Source: an uncultured Oscillospiraceae bacterium
GTDB taxonomy: Bacteria > Bacillota > Clostridia > Oscillospirales > Acutalibacteraceae
NCBI GenBank assembly: GCA_949297075.1
Contig: CASFRX010000051.1
Coordinates: forward strand, 1-64,000
Reading direction: 5' to 3'
DNA length: 64,000 nt
Shown piece after piece: positions 27,602 to 36,462 of the stretch. Numbering within the stretch: the first letter of the stretch is position 1; every line of letters starts with the position of its first letter. The notes beneath the pieces were generated by a model. It was not told the origin of the DNA, searched no databases, and saw nothing but the letters and a program-made list of their open reading frames with translations. A program made the position numbers and the translations under genes.

Positions 27602-27630
27602 TTGACTTAATATAAGTAATGTGGTAAAAT
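27602..27630 (+). promoter_or_regulatory. Promoter of the cytidylyltransferase-epimerase operon
   Basis: TTGACT, 17-bp spacer, TAAAAT; back to back with the LicD promoter, so one regulator could control both sides. Confidence 0.78.
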
Positions 27631-27676
27631 ATTAGTCGATTTATATGCAAATGCTTTTAAAAGGAGATTTTTAATA

Positions 27677-28390
27677 ATGAGCAACATAGCTTTAATTATC
27701 GCAGGCGGCGTAGGCGCAAGAATGAGGCAGGATATCCCCAAGCAGTTTATAAATGTTTACGACAAGCCTGTTATTATTTACACCCTTGAAGCTTTCCAGA
27801 ACCACCCCGGTATTGACGATATCTATGTGGTTTGCGTTGAGGGCTGGGAACAGATGCTCAGAGTTTATGCTAAGCAGTTCGGCATCACCAAGCTTTCAAA
27901 TATCATTCACGGCGGCACTAACGGACAGGATTCAATCCGCAACGGAGTTGAAGCTATTGCCGAAAAATATAACGATGATGATATCGTGCTTATCCATGAC
28001 GCTATCAGACCAATGGTTTCTTCCGACATTATTTCCGACAACATCAGAGTCTGTTCACAGTACGGCACTGCTATCTCTGTTGTTCCCTGCACGGCAGCAA
28101 TGCTCAAAACCTACGACGGCGAAACCACAACCCAGCAGGTTCCCCGTGACAACCTGAAAACAACACAGACTCCTCAGGCCGTAACCTTGGGCAAGCTCAA
28201 ATGGGCGCACAAGGAAGCCCTTGCAAGAGGCATCACAAACTCAGTTGCCACCTGCACAATGTTCATTGAGCTGGGTCAGGAACTGCATTTCTCCCTTGGC
28301 TCAGAAAAGAATCTCAAGCTCACAACTCCCGAAGATTTGGAAATCTTCAAAGCTTTGTACAACTCAAAGAAAGACGGTTGGATTAAATAA
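27677..28390 (+). CDS. IspD/TarI-family cytidylyltransferase
   Basis: 237 residues. CTP-binding loop IIAGGVGARMRQDIPKQF near the N-terminus, VLIHDAIRPMVS in the middle and LKLTTPEDLEIFKAL at the end, as in IspD (methylerythritol cytidylyltransferase) and TarI (ribitol-5-phosphate cytidylyltransferase). The partner epimerase and divergent LicD gene favour a CDP-alditol for a surface polymer over isoprenoid synthesis, but sequence alone does not settle it. ATG after AAAAGGAG. Overlaps the next gene by one base (TAATG). Confidence 0.87.
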   Translation: MSNIALIIAGGVGARMRQDIPKQFINVYDKPVIIYTLEAFQNHPGIDDIYVVCVEGWEQMLRVYAKQFGITKLSNIIHGGTNGQDSIRNGVEAIAEKYNDDDIVLIHDAIRPMVSSDIISDNIRVCSQYGTAISVVPCTAAMLKTYDGETTTQQVPRDNLKTTQTPQAVTLGKLKWAHKEALARGITNSVATCTMFIELGQELHFSLGSEKNLKLTTPEDLEIFKALYNSKKDGWIK

Positions 28391-29430
28391 TGTTTTTTTC
28401 TTCTCAGCTCTATCTTGACGACCTCAAGGCAACTGCCGAAATTTTAAAAGACAACGGTGTTGACGGCAAAAGCTTCCTGATAACAGGCGCTTCCGGCCTT
28501 ATAGGCTCATATCTTGTTGATGCCCTTGTTTATCACGCAAGATTCAACGGCGCCAAAAACAGGATTTATGCCTTGGGCAGAAGCGAAGCAAAGCTTAAAG
28601 AGCGTTTTGCTTATGCCGATGGTGAAGTAAACCTCGTAAGCGCGGATATTTGCGCCGAGCTTGACGACAGCGTAAATTACGACTACATTATTCATGCGGC
28701 AAGCAATGCCGACCCCGGAACTTATGCCAGATACCCCGTTGAAACAATACAGACAAATATTCTCGGCACACACAACTGCTTGAAATATGCACATAGTCAC
28801 CCCGGCACAAGAGTGCTTTTAACCTCAACAATGGAGGTTTACGGCGCAATGGATAAAAACGGCGCAATACAAGAAGACGAAGCCGGAGTTGTTGATTTCA
28901 ACACCGTAAGAGCAGGATATCCCGAAAGCAAAAGAGTATCCGAGCTTCTTGTCAGAAGCTACGCTGAGGAATACGGTACCGATGCTCTGATTGCAAGGCT
29001 CGGCTATATCTACGGCCCTACTATGACAAAAGCAGACAACAAGGCTGTTGCCCAGTTCATTCGCTCCATGATAGAAAAGAAAGATATTGTTCTCAAAAGC
29101 GAGGGTCTGCAAAACCGCTCATACTGCTATGTTGCCGACACGGTTAACGCAATTTTGTTCGTGCTTTTCAAAGGCGAAAAGGCACAGGCCTACAATGTAG
29201 CAAACGAGCTTTCCACAACGACTATTGCAAACCTTGCCGAAACAGCCGCTTCCATTGCCGGCGCAAAGGTAATTTTTGACCTTCCCACCGAGCTGGAGAA
29301 AAAAGGATTTTCACCCACAAGAGATGCTGTTCTGAGCGAGAACAAGCTTAAAGCTCTCGGCTGGCAAGGCCAATACACCTTGGCAGAAGGTCTTTCAAGA
29401 ACAGCACAAATTTTAAACAGCAAAACATAA
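28390..29430 (+). CDS. NAD-dependent sugar epimerase/dehydratase
   Basis: 346 residues, extended SDR. NAD motif TGASGLIGS (Gly33, Gly36, Gly39), catalytic STMEVYG segment, and Tyr177-Pro-Glu-Ser-Lys181; RLGYIYGP and the C-terminal YNVAN substrate region follow. Close to UDP-glucuronate decarboxylase and dTDP-glucose dehydratase relatives. Translationally coupled to the cytidylyltransferase. It probably acts on a nucleotide-linked intermediate of the same surface polymer. It appears to be the intact counterpart of the degenerate domain in the LicD fusion. Confidence 0.87.
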   Translation: MFFSSQLYLDDLKATAEILKDNGVDGKSFLITGASGLIGSYLVDALVYHARFNGAKNRIYALGRSEAKLKERFAYADGEVNLVSADICAELDDSVNYDYIIHAASNADPGTYARYPVETIQTNILGTHNCLKYAHSHPGTRVLLTSTMEVYGAMDKNGAIQEDEAGVVDFNTVRAGYPESKRVSELLVRSYAEEYGTDALIARLGYIYGPTMTKADNKAVAQFIRSMIEKKDIVLKSEGLQNRSYCYVADTVNAILFVLFKGEKAQAYNVANELSTTTIANLAETAASIAGAKVIFDLPTELEKKGFSPTRDAVLSENKLKALGWQGQYTLAEGLSRTAQILNSKT

Positions 29431-29454
29431 GATAGAATTAACAATAGTTTAAAC

Positions 29455-29508
29455 AAACCTCCCTTGACAAGCGGTCTGCTCACCGCAAAATCAAAGGAGG
29501 TTTTATTC
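29455..29508 (+). terminator. Terminator of the epimerase operon
   Basis: AAACCTCC pairs with GGAGGTTT, with an inner GCGGT/ACCGC stem, followed by TTATTCTTTT. Confidence 0.7.
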
Positions 29509-29522
29509 TTTTACCATATAAA

Positions 29523-29557
29523 GCAAAATTCTCCGATAACTTAAAGTTACGGAGAAT
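29523..29557 (-). terminator. Terminator of rpmB
   Basis: ATTCTCCG (29528-29535) pairs with CGGAGAAT (29550-29557), extended by TAACTT/AAGTTA; minus-strand tail TTTGCTTT. Confidence 0.78.
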
Positions 29558-29598
29558 CCGGCATTTCAGTAATAATTTTTTGATTTAATGCTATTACA

Positions 29599-29787
29599 TT
29601 AAACAGCGCGAGTGACCTTTCCTGAACGAAGGCAGCGTGTGCAAGCGTATACCCTTTTGGGTGAACCATTTACAACAGCCTTAACGCGCTTGATGTTGGG
29701 CTTCCATGTTCTGTTGGAACGCCTGTGTGAGTGCGATACCTTGATACCGAAAGCAACATCCTTACCGCAGAATTCACATTTTGCCAT
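29599..29787 (-). CDS. rpmB: 50S ribosomal protein L28
   Basis: 62 residues. AKCEFCGKDVAFG with the zinc-binding type CxxC, SHSHRRSNRTWKPNI and RVYACTRCLRSGKV with the second CxxC, so it is the cysteine-containing (C+) form. ATG at 29787, seven bases after AAAGGAGG; the three extra upstream codons of the frame overlap that site. Monocistronic with its own promoter and terminator. Confidence 0.97.
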   Translation of the reverse strand: MAKCEFCGKDVAFGIKVSHSHRRSNRTWKPNIKRVKAVVNGSPKRVYACTRCLRSGKVTRAV

Positions 29788-29833
29788 TTGCGGCACCTCC
29801 TTTTAAAACTTTTAACCTAAACGAACATAAAGT

Positions 29834-29862
29834 ATTTTAACAGATAACTTTATAAAAAGCAA
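29834..29862 (-). promoter_or_regulatory. Promoter of rpmB
   Basis: Minus-strand TTGCTT, 17-bp spacer, TAAAAT. Confidence 0.65.
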
Positions 29863-29928
29863 TAGTTTTTTGATATTTATTTGTTTTACATAAGATAAGC
29901 GGTCAAACAAAATCTTATTTGGTTAAAA

Positions 29929-30249
29929 TCACTCATTTATCAGCTCAGAAAGCTTCTCTCTCATTCTGGCAACAGCGGCTTTCGCACCCTCTTCATCGGC
30001 CGAAAACAGCTCCTCTGTCACCTTTTCTTTATCTACCGAATCGTAAGACTGCCAGCCGATATAGTAGCTCAAACTGATTTTATTGCCCTTTTCGCTGTCT
30101 ACAATCAGAGTGAGCCTGTAGCGCAGCTGGTCATCAAAAACGCCTGCGTTTTCTTTCAGCTGAACTGAACCGAACCATGTGTTTGGTTTGCCGCCTATCA
30201 TAACGGCTCCAAGCAAATATTCATATGTAATATCGGGTATTCTGTTCAT
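29929..30249 (-). CDS. Uncharacterised 106-residue protein
   Basis: Not recognised. It looks soluble and beta-rich in the first two thirds (strands around YEYLLGAVMIGGK, WFGSVQLKENAG, LRYRLTLIVDSEKGNKISL) with an acidic helical tail (EEGAAKAAVARMREKLSELI-like region). No signal peptide or cysteines. ATG seven bases after AGGAG, 10 bases downstream of the fucosidase gene, so almost certainly in its operon. Confidence 0.8.
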   Translation of the reverse strand: MNRIPDITYEYLLGAVMIGGKPNTWFGSVQLKENAGVFDDQLRYRLTLIVDSEKGNKISLSYYIGWQSYDSVDKEKVTEELFSADEEGAKAAVARMREKLSELINE

Positions 30250-30259
30250 AATTCAGCTC

Positions 30260-31606
30260 CTAATATGCCGCTATTTTTTCTATATCCGCTCTTCCTCTGG
30301 AAGATGTTATAATCAGCTTAAAAGCATCGCATTTTGAATGTTTTTCACAAATTCTGCGGCTTCCTACCGTTGTGTAATTATCTATGCTCTTTTCCCAGTG
30401 GCCATCCACACGGCAAATTATACGAAAAGAGGAAACACGCTGACCCTCTGCGATATTTTCCATTATTTCAAAGTAACTGATTTCTTTTTCTTCACCGAGC
30501 TCAACCAAATATTCGCTCTGATAATCGCCGAAATCGGTTCTTGAAATTTTTGCATTTTCGCACAGATTTGTTTTAAAGCTTGTCTCAATTTTTTCTCCGA
30601 GCTCTTTGAGCCTCTTAACATCTCTTTCATCCAGCTTACCGTTGGGCATAGGCGGAATGTTGAGATTAAAAGTAGTATTTCCGCCAACCGAATTTAGGTA
30701 AGTTTTAAAGAGTCTTTCCAAAGAATGAGGCTCCTCCTCGGCATGATAAAACCAACCCGGACGGATTGACATATCAATTTCCGACGGTGCAAAGCAAAGA
30801 CCGCTTGCACAGGCTATGTTTTCCAGCGTACCTAAATCGCAATCGCAATTATATATGCCGTCTAAGCTGCCCTCAATCAAAGCGCCCTGCGTTTGCTTTT
30901 TGCAAAACGGACAAAGCTCATAGGGAACTACAGCCCATTCGCTGCTGCGCGCAGAGCCGCTTTCGTTGCCGCACCAACGCAAATCAGGACCGTCATCCTT
31001 AAAAATCGTTGCGTTGGGCTGGTACTTACGGACAAGCTCAATATATGAATCAAAATCATAAGCCTGCTTTTTTCCGTTAGGTCCTTCTCCGCAGGCTCCG
31101 TCGAACCAGACATGGAAAACTTCGCCGTAGCCGGTCAAAAGCTCTGTTAGCTGAGCACGGTAAAGGTCGTTATATTCTTCCGTGCCGTAGCAAGAGGCAT
31201 TTCTGTCCCACGGAGATAAATAAAAGCCGAAGCTGATGCCTGCACGGCGGCAGGCATCGCTTAATTCTTTAACAATGTCGCCCTTACCGTTTTTATAAGG
31301 GCTGTTTTTAATACTGTGGGCAGTAGTTTCAGTCTGCCAAAGGCAAAAGCCGTCGTGATGCTTGGCAGTAATAACTGCGCCTTTCATTCCTGCCGTTTTT
31401 ATAGCTTCAACCCATTGGTTGCAATCAAGCTCCGTTGGGTTAAAAACCGCAGGATCCTCCTGTCCGTTACCCCATTCCTTATCGGTAAAGGTATTGGGGC
31501 CGAAATGGAAGAAAGCGTAAAAGGGCGTTTCACGCAGACGCCTGAGCTGTCTTTCGCTCGGCTTAACCTTGCCCGCATTTTCTAAAAAGCACTTAAAATC
31601 ACTCAT
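30260..31606 (-). CDS. Alpha-L-fucosidase (GH29)
   Basis: 448 residues. GH29 landmarks: FYAFFHFGPNTFTDKEWG, AVITAKHHDGFCLW (His83/His84), GFYLSPWDRN, and the nucleophile Asp169 in VFHVWFDGA. The C-terminal third is a beta-sandwich domain (NLNIPPMPNGKLDERDV onward). No signal peptide, so it acts in the cytoplasm on imported fucosides, such as fragments of mucin or milk glycans. ATG overlaps the stop of the upstream membrane-protein gene (ATGA). Confidence 0.93.
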   Translation of the reverse strand: MSDFKCFLENAGKVKPSERQLRRLRETPFYAFFHFGPNTFTDKEWGNGQEDPAVFNPTELDCNQWVEAIKTAGMKGAVITAKHHDGFCLWQTETTAHSIKNSPYKNGKGDIVKELSDACRRAGISFGFYLSPWDRNASCYGTEEYNDLYRAQLTELLTGYGEVFHVWFDGACGEGPNGKKQAYDFDSYIELVRKYQPNATIFKDDGPDLRWCGNESGSARSSEWAVVPYELCPFCKKQTQGALIEGSLDGIYNCDCDLGTLENIACASGLCFAPSEIDMSIRPGWFYHAEEEPHSLERLFKTYLNSVGGNTTFNLNIPPMPNGKLDERDVKRLKELGEKIETSFKTNLCENAKISRTDFGDYQSEYLVELGEEKEISYFEIMENIAEGQRVSSFRIICRVDGHWEKSIDNYTTVGSRRICEKHSKCDAFKLIITSSRGRADIEKIAAY

Positions 31607-32388
31607 TTGTGAGCCTTTACCTTTTTCTTTTCTTTATTAACGGTATTGTCTTTGAACATTGCGTTTACATTGTTCTTGCCCTTGTGGTGGTAGGGATTAA
31701 CACGCAGGAAGATATAAACGGCAACGCCGCCGAGAGTATTGAAAACAATATCCTCCATGGTATCCATGAGAGCGTATCTGGTGGGATCGAGCTCAGGGAT
31801 AATGTTGGGCATACCTATTGTGAAGCCCTTTGCTGCGGCTTCCCGGATAGCCTGCTCGGCAAGAGCCCGTGACCAATGCTGCGAATCTCCGCCTGCTATC
31901 TGGTCAAAGGTGAACTCAAACAGCTCCCAACCGTTGCCGAAGATAAAGGAGAAGCCGAAAGCGGCAAGGAGAACAAAGGGAAGATGACATCTGACCTTAT
32001 CTCTCTTTTGGATAGCTGTCAGGATTTCATATCCGAACCATGCGCCTGCGCCGCCGCCGACGAAATGAAAAATCTGATCGTAAATGGGTATTGTATAGTA
32101 GAAATTAAGATAAGCTCCGCCGAATGAAGCCAAGAAAAATCCGGGAACGGCGAGAACCTGACAATAGGAAGGTATGTAGCGCAGCAAGCTCTTTTCGCTT
32201 GTAGCCTGAGCGATTTCCCAAATAAACATACCGACAAGGTTAGCAGACATTTGCAAAACCTGCTGAACATCTTTTCTGAAAAAAGCGGAATCAATAATGC
32301 CGTAAATCATTACAGCTCTGAAAACCCACCAATAAACAAACTGCCAGGTGGGGGCGTTGGCTCTAAGCCTCGCTAAATAATTCTTCAT
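31603..32388 (-). CDS. DUF2238/YjdF-like integral membrane protein
   Basis: 261 residues with about six membrane segments (for instance VYWWVFRAVMIYGIIDSAFF, LPFVLLAAFGFSFIFGNGWE). Polar residues within membrane segments, YDQIFHFVGGGAGAWFGYEI and LMDTMEDIVFNTLGG, match the conserved Asp/His/Glu pattern of DUF2238. A lysine-rich cytoplasmic tail follows. ATG at 32388, nine bases after GGAGAAAG; upstream in-frame starts overlap that site. Coupled to the fucosidase gene. Function unknown. Confidence 0.75.
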   Translation of the reverse strand: MKNYLARLRANAPTWQFVYWWVFRAVMIYGIIDSAFFRKDVQQVLQMSANLVGMFIWEIAQATSEKSLLRYIPSYCQVLAVPGFFLASFGGAYLNFYYTIPIYDQIFHFVGGGAGAWFGYEILTAIQKRDKVRCHLPFVLLAAFGFSFIFGNGWELFEFTFDQIAGGDSQHWSRALAEQAIREAAAKGFTIGMPNIIPELDPTRYALMDTMEDIVFNTLGGVAVYIFLRVNPYHHKGKNNVNAMFKDNTVNKEKKKVKAHK

Positions 32389-32429
32389 AAAATCTTTCTC
32401 CATCAAAATTTTTCCGTTTAAAAACGCAA

Positions 32430-33173
32430 TTATTTTATTGTATCCTCGTAATTATACCGAATTCTGCTTTCCGTCGCCTTACCGTATTGAATAGCTTTTT
32501 GGGGGCAACGGTTGATACAAGCGGTGCAGTGCTGACATTTCGGTTTTGTCCATATGGGCTTACCGTTTTCAAGCTTTATAACCTCATCGGGACATGATTT
32601 TTCACAAAGGCCGCAGGATATGCAGGCATCTGTTGCGTAAAACTTTTTGGTGCGTCTGAAAGGGTCATAAAAAATTGAGACAAAAGCGCTTTTTGCTCCG
32701 TCTTTGCAGCTGCCCTTTCGGCCTTTTTCACGCTTTAAAACAGCATCGCATACACGGGCAATTTCTTTATCGGCATGGCGAAGAAACTTCTGCGCTTTTT
32801 CCTTTGAGCACGGGTCATACATAACGACATAATTATCAGGCATTCTCAAAGAAAAGTTATAGTCAAGATTTCTGCCCAGCTTTTTGGCAAGCATTTTATC
32901 GGCATTTCCCGTGCTTGCGCCGCAGGTTATAACAGAAAAAACATATTTACCAAGGTTGTTTCTAACCTCCGGTATTTTCGCAAAGCGCTCGATAATTTCG
33001 GGAAGCCTCCAAAAATAAACAGGAAAAACAAAGCCTGTAACCTCATCTGACGGTGAAGGATAAATTCTGTCCTTGATTGCGTCAACTATATTGACGGCAG
33101 TGTCATTTGTTTGCTGTGCAATAACCTGTGCCGCATGTTTAGAATTGCCCGTGCCGGAAAAATAAAAAATCAT
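32430..33173 (-). CDS. EFR1-family flavodoxin/ferredoxin protein
   Basis: 247 residues. N-terminal flavodoxin-like domain (MIFYFSGTGNSKHAAQVIA, FMN phosphate loop SGTGNS) and a C-terminal two-cluster ferredoxin: CISCGLCEKSCPDEVI and CQHCTACINRCP. Members shuttle low-potential electrons in anaerobes; partners are unknown. ATG at 33173, eight bases after AGAGGTG. 25 bases downstream of a HAD phosphatase gene. Confidence 0.9.
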   Translation of the reverse strand: MIFYFSGTGNSKHAAQVIAQQTNDTAVNIVDAIKDRIYPSPSDEVTGFVFPVYFWRLPEIIERFAKIPEVRNNLGKYVFSVITCGASTGNADKMLAKKLGRNLDYNFSLRMPDNYVVMYDPCSKEKAQKFLRHADKEIARVCDAVLKREKGRKGSCKDGAKSAFVSIFYDPFRRTKKFYATDACISCGLCEKSCPDEVIKLENGKPIWTKPKCQHCTACINRCPQKAIQYGKATESRIRYNYEDTIK

Positions 33174-33198
33174 AGCACTAACACCTCTTAACATATTT

Positions 33199-33972
33199 TT
33201 ATAATCCCTCGATTACTCTTGCAATAGCATTTTCATCATTGGACGCCGTAACATAATCTGCCGCTGAGCGAACGGATTCTAAGCCGTTTGCAACGGCAAC
33301 GCCTACATCGGCGCATTTAATCATTTCAATATCGTTTTCAAAATCACCTATGCAAATAAGCTTTTGGGAATTTGTTTTAGCTTTCAGCCAATTAACGGCG
33401 TTATGCTTTCCTCCCTCCAAGGGATAATACTCCATCCCTCCGGGCCAGCTTTGCTCGCAGTTGTATCTATCCTTTGAAAACTCGGCAAAGAACTGCCTTG
33501 TATGCTCGTCAAGTATTTCATCGGGCAAACACATATAAGTCATTTTGAAAATTCTGTTTTCATGGTTAATTTCAATTTCTTCTAATCTTTGATACTCACC
33601 TCTTTTTACAGGCACAAAGCCCTTACTTGTGTTTACAAGCAGCATTGTCAGCTGAGGACAGCTTTCAAAAATAAATCTTGCATCATCAAAGCAGGACCTG
33701 TCCATTGTTGTGTAACGCAAAAACCGTGCTGTACCGTATTCGGTAATTGCACAGCCGTTAAGCGAAATAACAGCCGTATTTGGAACGAAGCAATGTTTAT
33801 ATTCTTCCACAAAATCCCAATATCTGCCGGTGGCAACGGTAAAGAGTCCGCCGCCGAGCTGAAATCGCTTTATGGCCTCGGCATTTTCACGGCTTAGCTC
33901 CTTATTGGTTTTAAGCAGAGTGCCGTCCATATCAGTACAAATCAGGCACCCTTCATAAGGTTTAGGGTTCAT
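33199..33972 (-). CDS. Cof-type HAD phosphatase
   Basis: 257 residues, HAD subclass IIB. Motif I CTDMDGTLL, motif II ISLNG, and motif III/IV KHNAVNWLK, CIGDFENDIEMIKCAD, VANG. Cof enzymes dephosphorylate sugar phosphates, flavin mononucleotide or pyridoxal phosphate. ATG after GAGGAG. First gene of the run to the EFR1 protein; a promoter lies at 34008-34036. Confidence 0.9.
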   Translation of the reverse strand: MNPKPYEGCLICTDMDGTLLKTNKELSRENAEAIKRFQLGGGLFTVATGRYWDFVEEYKHCFVPNTAVISLNGCAITEYGTARFLRYTTMDRSCFDDARFIFESCPQLTMLLVNTSKGFVPVKRGEYQRLEEIEINHENRIFKMTYMCLPDEILDEHTRQFFAEFSKDRYNCEQSWPGGMEYYPLEGGKHNAVNWLKAKTNSQKLICIGDFENDIEMIKCADVGVAVANGLESVRSAADYVTASNDENAIARVIEGL

Positions 33973-34007
33973 ATTAACTCCTCAATAGGAATCCGATTTT
34001 CTATATG

Positions 34008-34036
34008 ATTTTATCAAATATTATATAAAAAGGCAA
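34008..34036 (-). promoter_or_regulatory. Promoter of the Cof-type phosphatase operon
   Basis: Minus-strand TTGCCT, 17-bp spacer, TAAAAT. Confidence 0.7.
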
Positions 34037-34078
34037 TAGCTAAAAAAATTCGTAATATATTCGTAATATAATTTAAAG

Positions 34079-34103
34079 AAAAAGGGACGATGAACATCGT
34101 CCC
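34079..34103 (-). terminator. Terminator of the EamA transporter gene
   Basis: GGGACGATG (34084-34092) pairs perfectly with CATCGTCCC (34095-34103); minus-strand tail TTTTTCTTT. Confidence 0.85.
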
Positions 34104-34112
34104 AAATTTCAT

Positions 34113-35027
34113 TTATTCTGATTTTTTCCATTCGGGTATTTTGGTTAGGATGATTGCGACGAACATCACAACGCAGCCTATAGCCTCTCTTGCGGATAGC
34201 TGTTCTTTGAGCACTACCCAGCCGGCAAGAACTGCAAAAACAGATTCAAGGCACATAAGAATGGAAGCTACGGCAGGCTGAGTATTCTTCTGACCGATAA
34301 TCTGCAGGGTATATGCAACACCGCTGCTTAAAATACCGCTGTAAAGAATCGGCACAATAGCTGAATTGATAGCAGAAATCTGCGGAGTTTCAAAGATAAA
34401 CATACATATAACGGAGATTACGCCCACAACAAAGAACTGCGTGCAGGAGAGAATCACGCCGTCAACCTTATCCACAACGTTGTCAATATATAGAATATGT
34501 ACCGCAAAGCAGACTGAACAGACAAGAGCCAAAAGTTCGCCTTTGCCGATTGAAAACGAGCCGTCAACGCAAAGAAGATACGCTCCGAAACAGCCCATAA
34601 CAACAGCAAACCAAACAAAAAGCTTCTGCTTTTGCTTTAACACAAGGCCGAAAACAGGCACAAGCAGCATATAGAGCGCCGTAATAAAGCCGATTTTGCC
34701 GGAGGTTGTGTAATTAAAGGCAAACTGCTGTAAATTGCTCGCACAGAACAAAATCAAGCCGCAGATTACGCCTGATTTTAACTGAACAAGCGCATCATTT
34801 TTCTTTTGGGCTTTTGTTCGGATATCTGTTTTCCGCTTTTTTATCTGCATTACGGCAATCAAAGGCATTAATGCCGCCGAGCCCATGAGCATACGGATGC
34901 CGTTAAAAGTAAAGCCTTCCACGGATTCCATGCCAACGCTCTGAGCCACAAAAGAAGTACCCCAGATAAACGCAGCCAAAAGCAGGGCAATATTGCCGCC
35001 CAAGCTTTTCTTAGAATTTACATTCAT
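34113..35027 (-). CDS. EamA (DMT) family transporter
   Basis: 304 residues, ten membrane segments, two EamA repeats. The start NIALLLAAFIWGTSFVAQSVG is the typical first helix, and the second repeat has the SGVAYTLQIIGQKNTQPAVA signature with PVFG- and ESVFAVLAGW-like segments. Members export amino acids or other metabolites. A lysine-rich loop (KKRKTDIRTKAQKK) lies between helices 2 and 3. Weak ribosome binding site. Downstream of the Gfo/Idh gene by 23 bases. Confidence 0.9.
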   Translation of the reverse strand: MNVNSKKSLGGNIALLLAAFIWGTSFVAQSVGMESVEGFTFNGIRMLMGSAALMPLIAVMQIKKRKTDIRTKAQKKNDALVQLKSGVICGLILFCASNLQQFAFNYTTSGKIGFITALYMLLVPVFGLVLKQKQKLFVWFAVVMGCFGAYLLCVDGSFSIGKGELLALVCSVCFAVHILYIDNVVDKVDGVILSCTQFFVVGVISVICMFIFETPQISAINSAIVPILYSGILSSGVAYTLQIIGQKNTQPAVASILMCLESVFAVLAGWVVLKEQLSAREAIGCVVMFVAIILTKIPEWKKSE

Positions 35028-35050
35028 ACTAAATCTCGCTTTATTTTATA

Positions 35051-36331
35051 TTAATACTTGATTGTTTTGCCGCAAGCCATGGATTCATCAGCCAAAAACA
35101 CTGTTTTATGGCCTGCAATTGAATCAAAAATATTTGTGCAGGAAACGGAAGGCTTTTCACCGCTGACATATGACACAAAGTCTTTGGCAAGACCCAAATC
35201 GCCGCCTCCGTGTCCTTGGCTCATATCGAAAGAAGAAAGGTCGATTATCTCCTCATCAAATTCGCAGCCGGGATCGGGATTGATTTTTAAAACATGAATA
35301 TCGTTATGCTCAAATTCGCCGTAAATCTCGCCCTTAGTGCCCACAATCTCAATTCTGCGCAGGGGTCTTGCAGCACCGCCTATCATATTGTGGGTGCCTG
35401 TTGCGCCGTTTTCAAAGCGCACCATAACACTCTGGTGGTCAACAACATTGTTGTCACTTTTATAAATGCACTTTGCGTAGGGGCTGTCGCTCTTGAGCAA
35501 ATTGATTTTTTCTTCAATAGTTGCGTTTTCTCTATCCTCAAGCTCTGCCCAAACATAACATTCCCATCTGTCGGGATGGTCAATGTAAAGCCGCTTTGTG
35601 GAATAAAGGCAGGTATCTACATGAGGGCAGTCTACCAAGCATTTTGTTCCTGCGTTTTCGGGAGCCATTTCGGGCTTAAACTGGAAAATTGAGCCACAGC
35701 TTGATACGGTTTGAGGTTTAACATCGCCCATCATCCACATCATAATATCCAAATCATGGCAGCATTTAGCAAGTAACATAGAGGTTTTGCAATTATCGGA
35801 ATTGCCCCATTTACCTCTTACATATGAAGTTGATATATGGTGATAGCTGACATGTTCAAAAGTATTGATGCTTATAATATCGCCTATCTCGCCTGCAAGG
35901 ATTCTCTCCTTTATGGCAATATAAAACGGAGAATAGCGAAGCACATGGCAAATCATGACCTTGTTTCCGTTTTCTTCAACAGTTTTAACTATTTCCTCAA
36001 GCTCGTCAAGACTCACGGCAAAAGGCTTTTCCAAAAGCATATCGTAGCCTTTTTTGAGCAGAGGAATAGCTGTTTCAACATGCTGATGATCCATAGTTCC
36101 GTTAATTACGGCATCGGCAAATTTTGGCACAGCGGCAAGCTCATCAGCGCTGCTGAAGCAATTTTCTTTAGGAAAGCCAAACATTTTTCGTGCCTTTTCG
36201 CAACGGAAAGGGTTGGGATCGGCAATACCGACTATCTTAAGCATTTCCGGCTGCTTTAAGGCAAGCTCGGCATAGGTAAAGGAGCGATGACCGCCGCCGA
36301 CGATTATAGCTGTAACAGGTTTTGTTTGCAT
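35051..36331 (-). CDS. Gfo/Idh/MocA-family oxidoreductase
   Basis: 426 residues. N-terminal Rossmann domain with IVGGGHRSFTYAEL, IADPNPFRCEKARKMFG and the signature LLEKPFAVSLDELEEIV (EKP motif, Lys catalytic). The C-terminal domain has KCCHDLDIMMWMMG (catalytic HD pair), and four cysteines (CLVDCPHVDTCLYS) in an insert that may bind metal. Acts on a sugar or cyclitol, substrate unknown. ATG after AGAGG. Followed by the EamA transporter in the same operon. Confidence 0.88.
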   Translation of the reverse strand: MQTKPVTAIIVGGGHRSFTYAELALKQPEMLKIVGIADPNPFRCEKARKMFGFPKENCFSSADELAAVPKFADAVINGTMDHQHVETAIPLLKKGYDMLLEKPFAVSLDELEEIVKTVEENGNKVMICHVLRYSPFYIAIKERILAGEIGDIISINTFEHVSYHHISTSYVRGKWGNSDNCKTSMLLAKCCHDLDIMMWMMGDVKPQTVSSCGSIFQFKPEMAPENAGTKCLVDCPHVDTCLYSTKRLYIDHPDRWECYVWAELEDRENATIEEKINLLKSDSPYAKCIYKSDNNVVDHQSVMVRFENGATGTHNMIGGAARPLRRIEIVGTKGEIYGEFEHNDIHVLKINPDPGCEFDEEIIDLSSFDMSQGHGGGDLGLAKDFVSYVSGEKPSVSCTNIFDSIAGHKTVFLADESMACGKTIKY

Positions 36332-36366
36332 AATAAAAGACCTCTAATCCTAAACATTTAAAATGT

Positions 36367-36394
36367 ATAATATCACAACACAAAAAATAGTCAA
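36367..36394 (-). promoter_or_regulatory. Promoter of the Gfo/Idh gene
   Basis: Minus-strand TTGACT, 16-bp spacer, TATTAT. Confidence 0.65.
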
Positions 36395-36407
36395 TAGAAA
36401 ATCAATA

Positions 36408-36437
36408 AAAAAACAGCCGCAAATCAAACTGCGGCTG
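36408..36437 (-). terminator. Terminator of secG
   Basis: CAGCCGCA (36414-36421) pairs with TGCGGCTG (36430-36437); minus-strand tail TTTTTTTATTG. Confidence 0.85.
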
Positions 36438-36462
36438 AAATTTATTGAAGAGGTTTTGCCGA

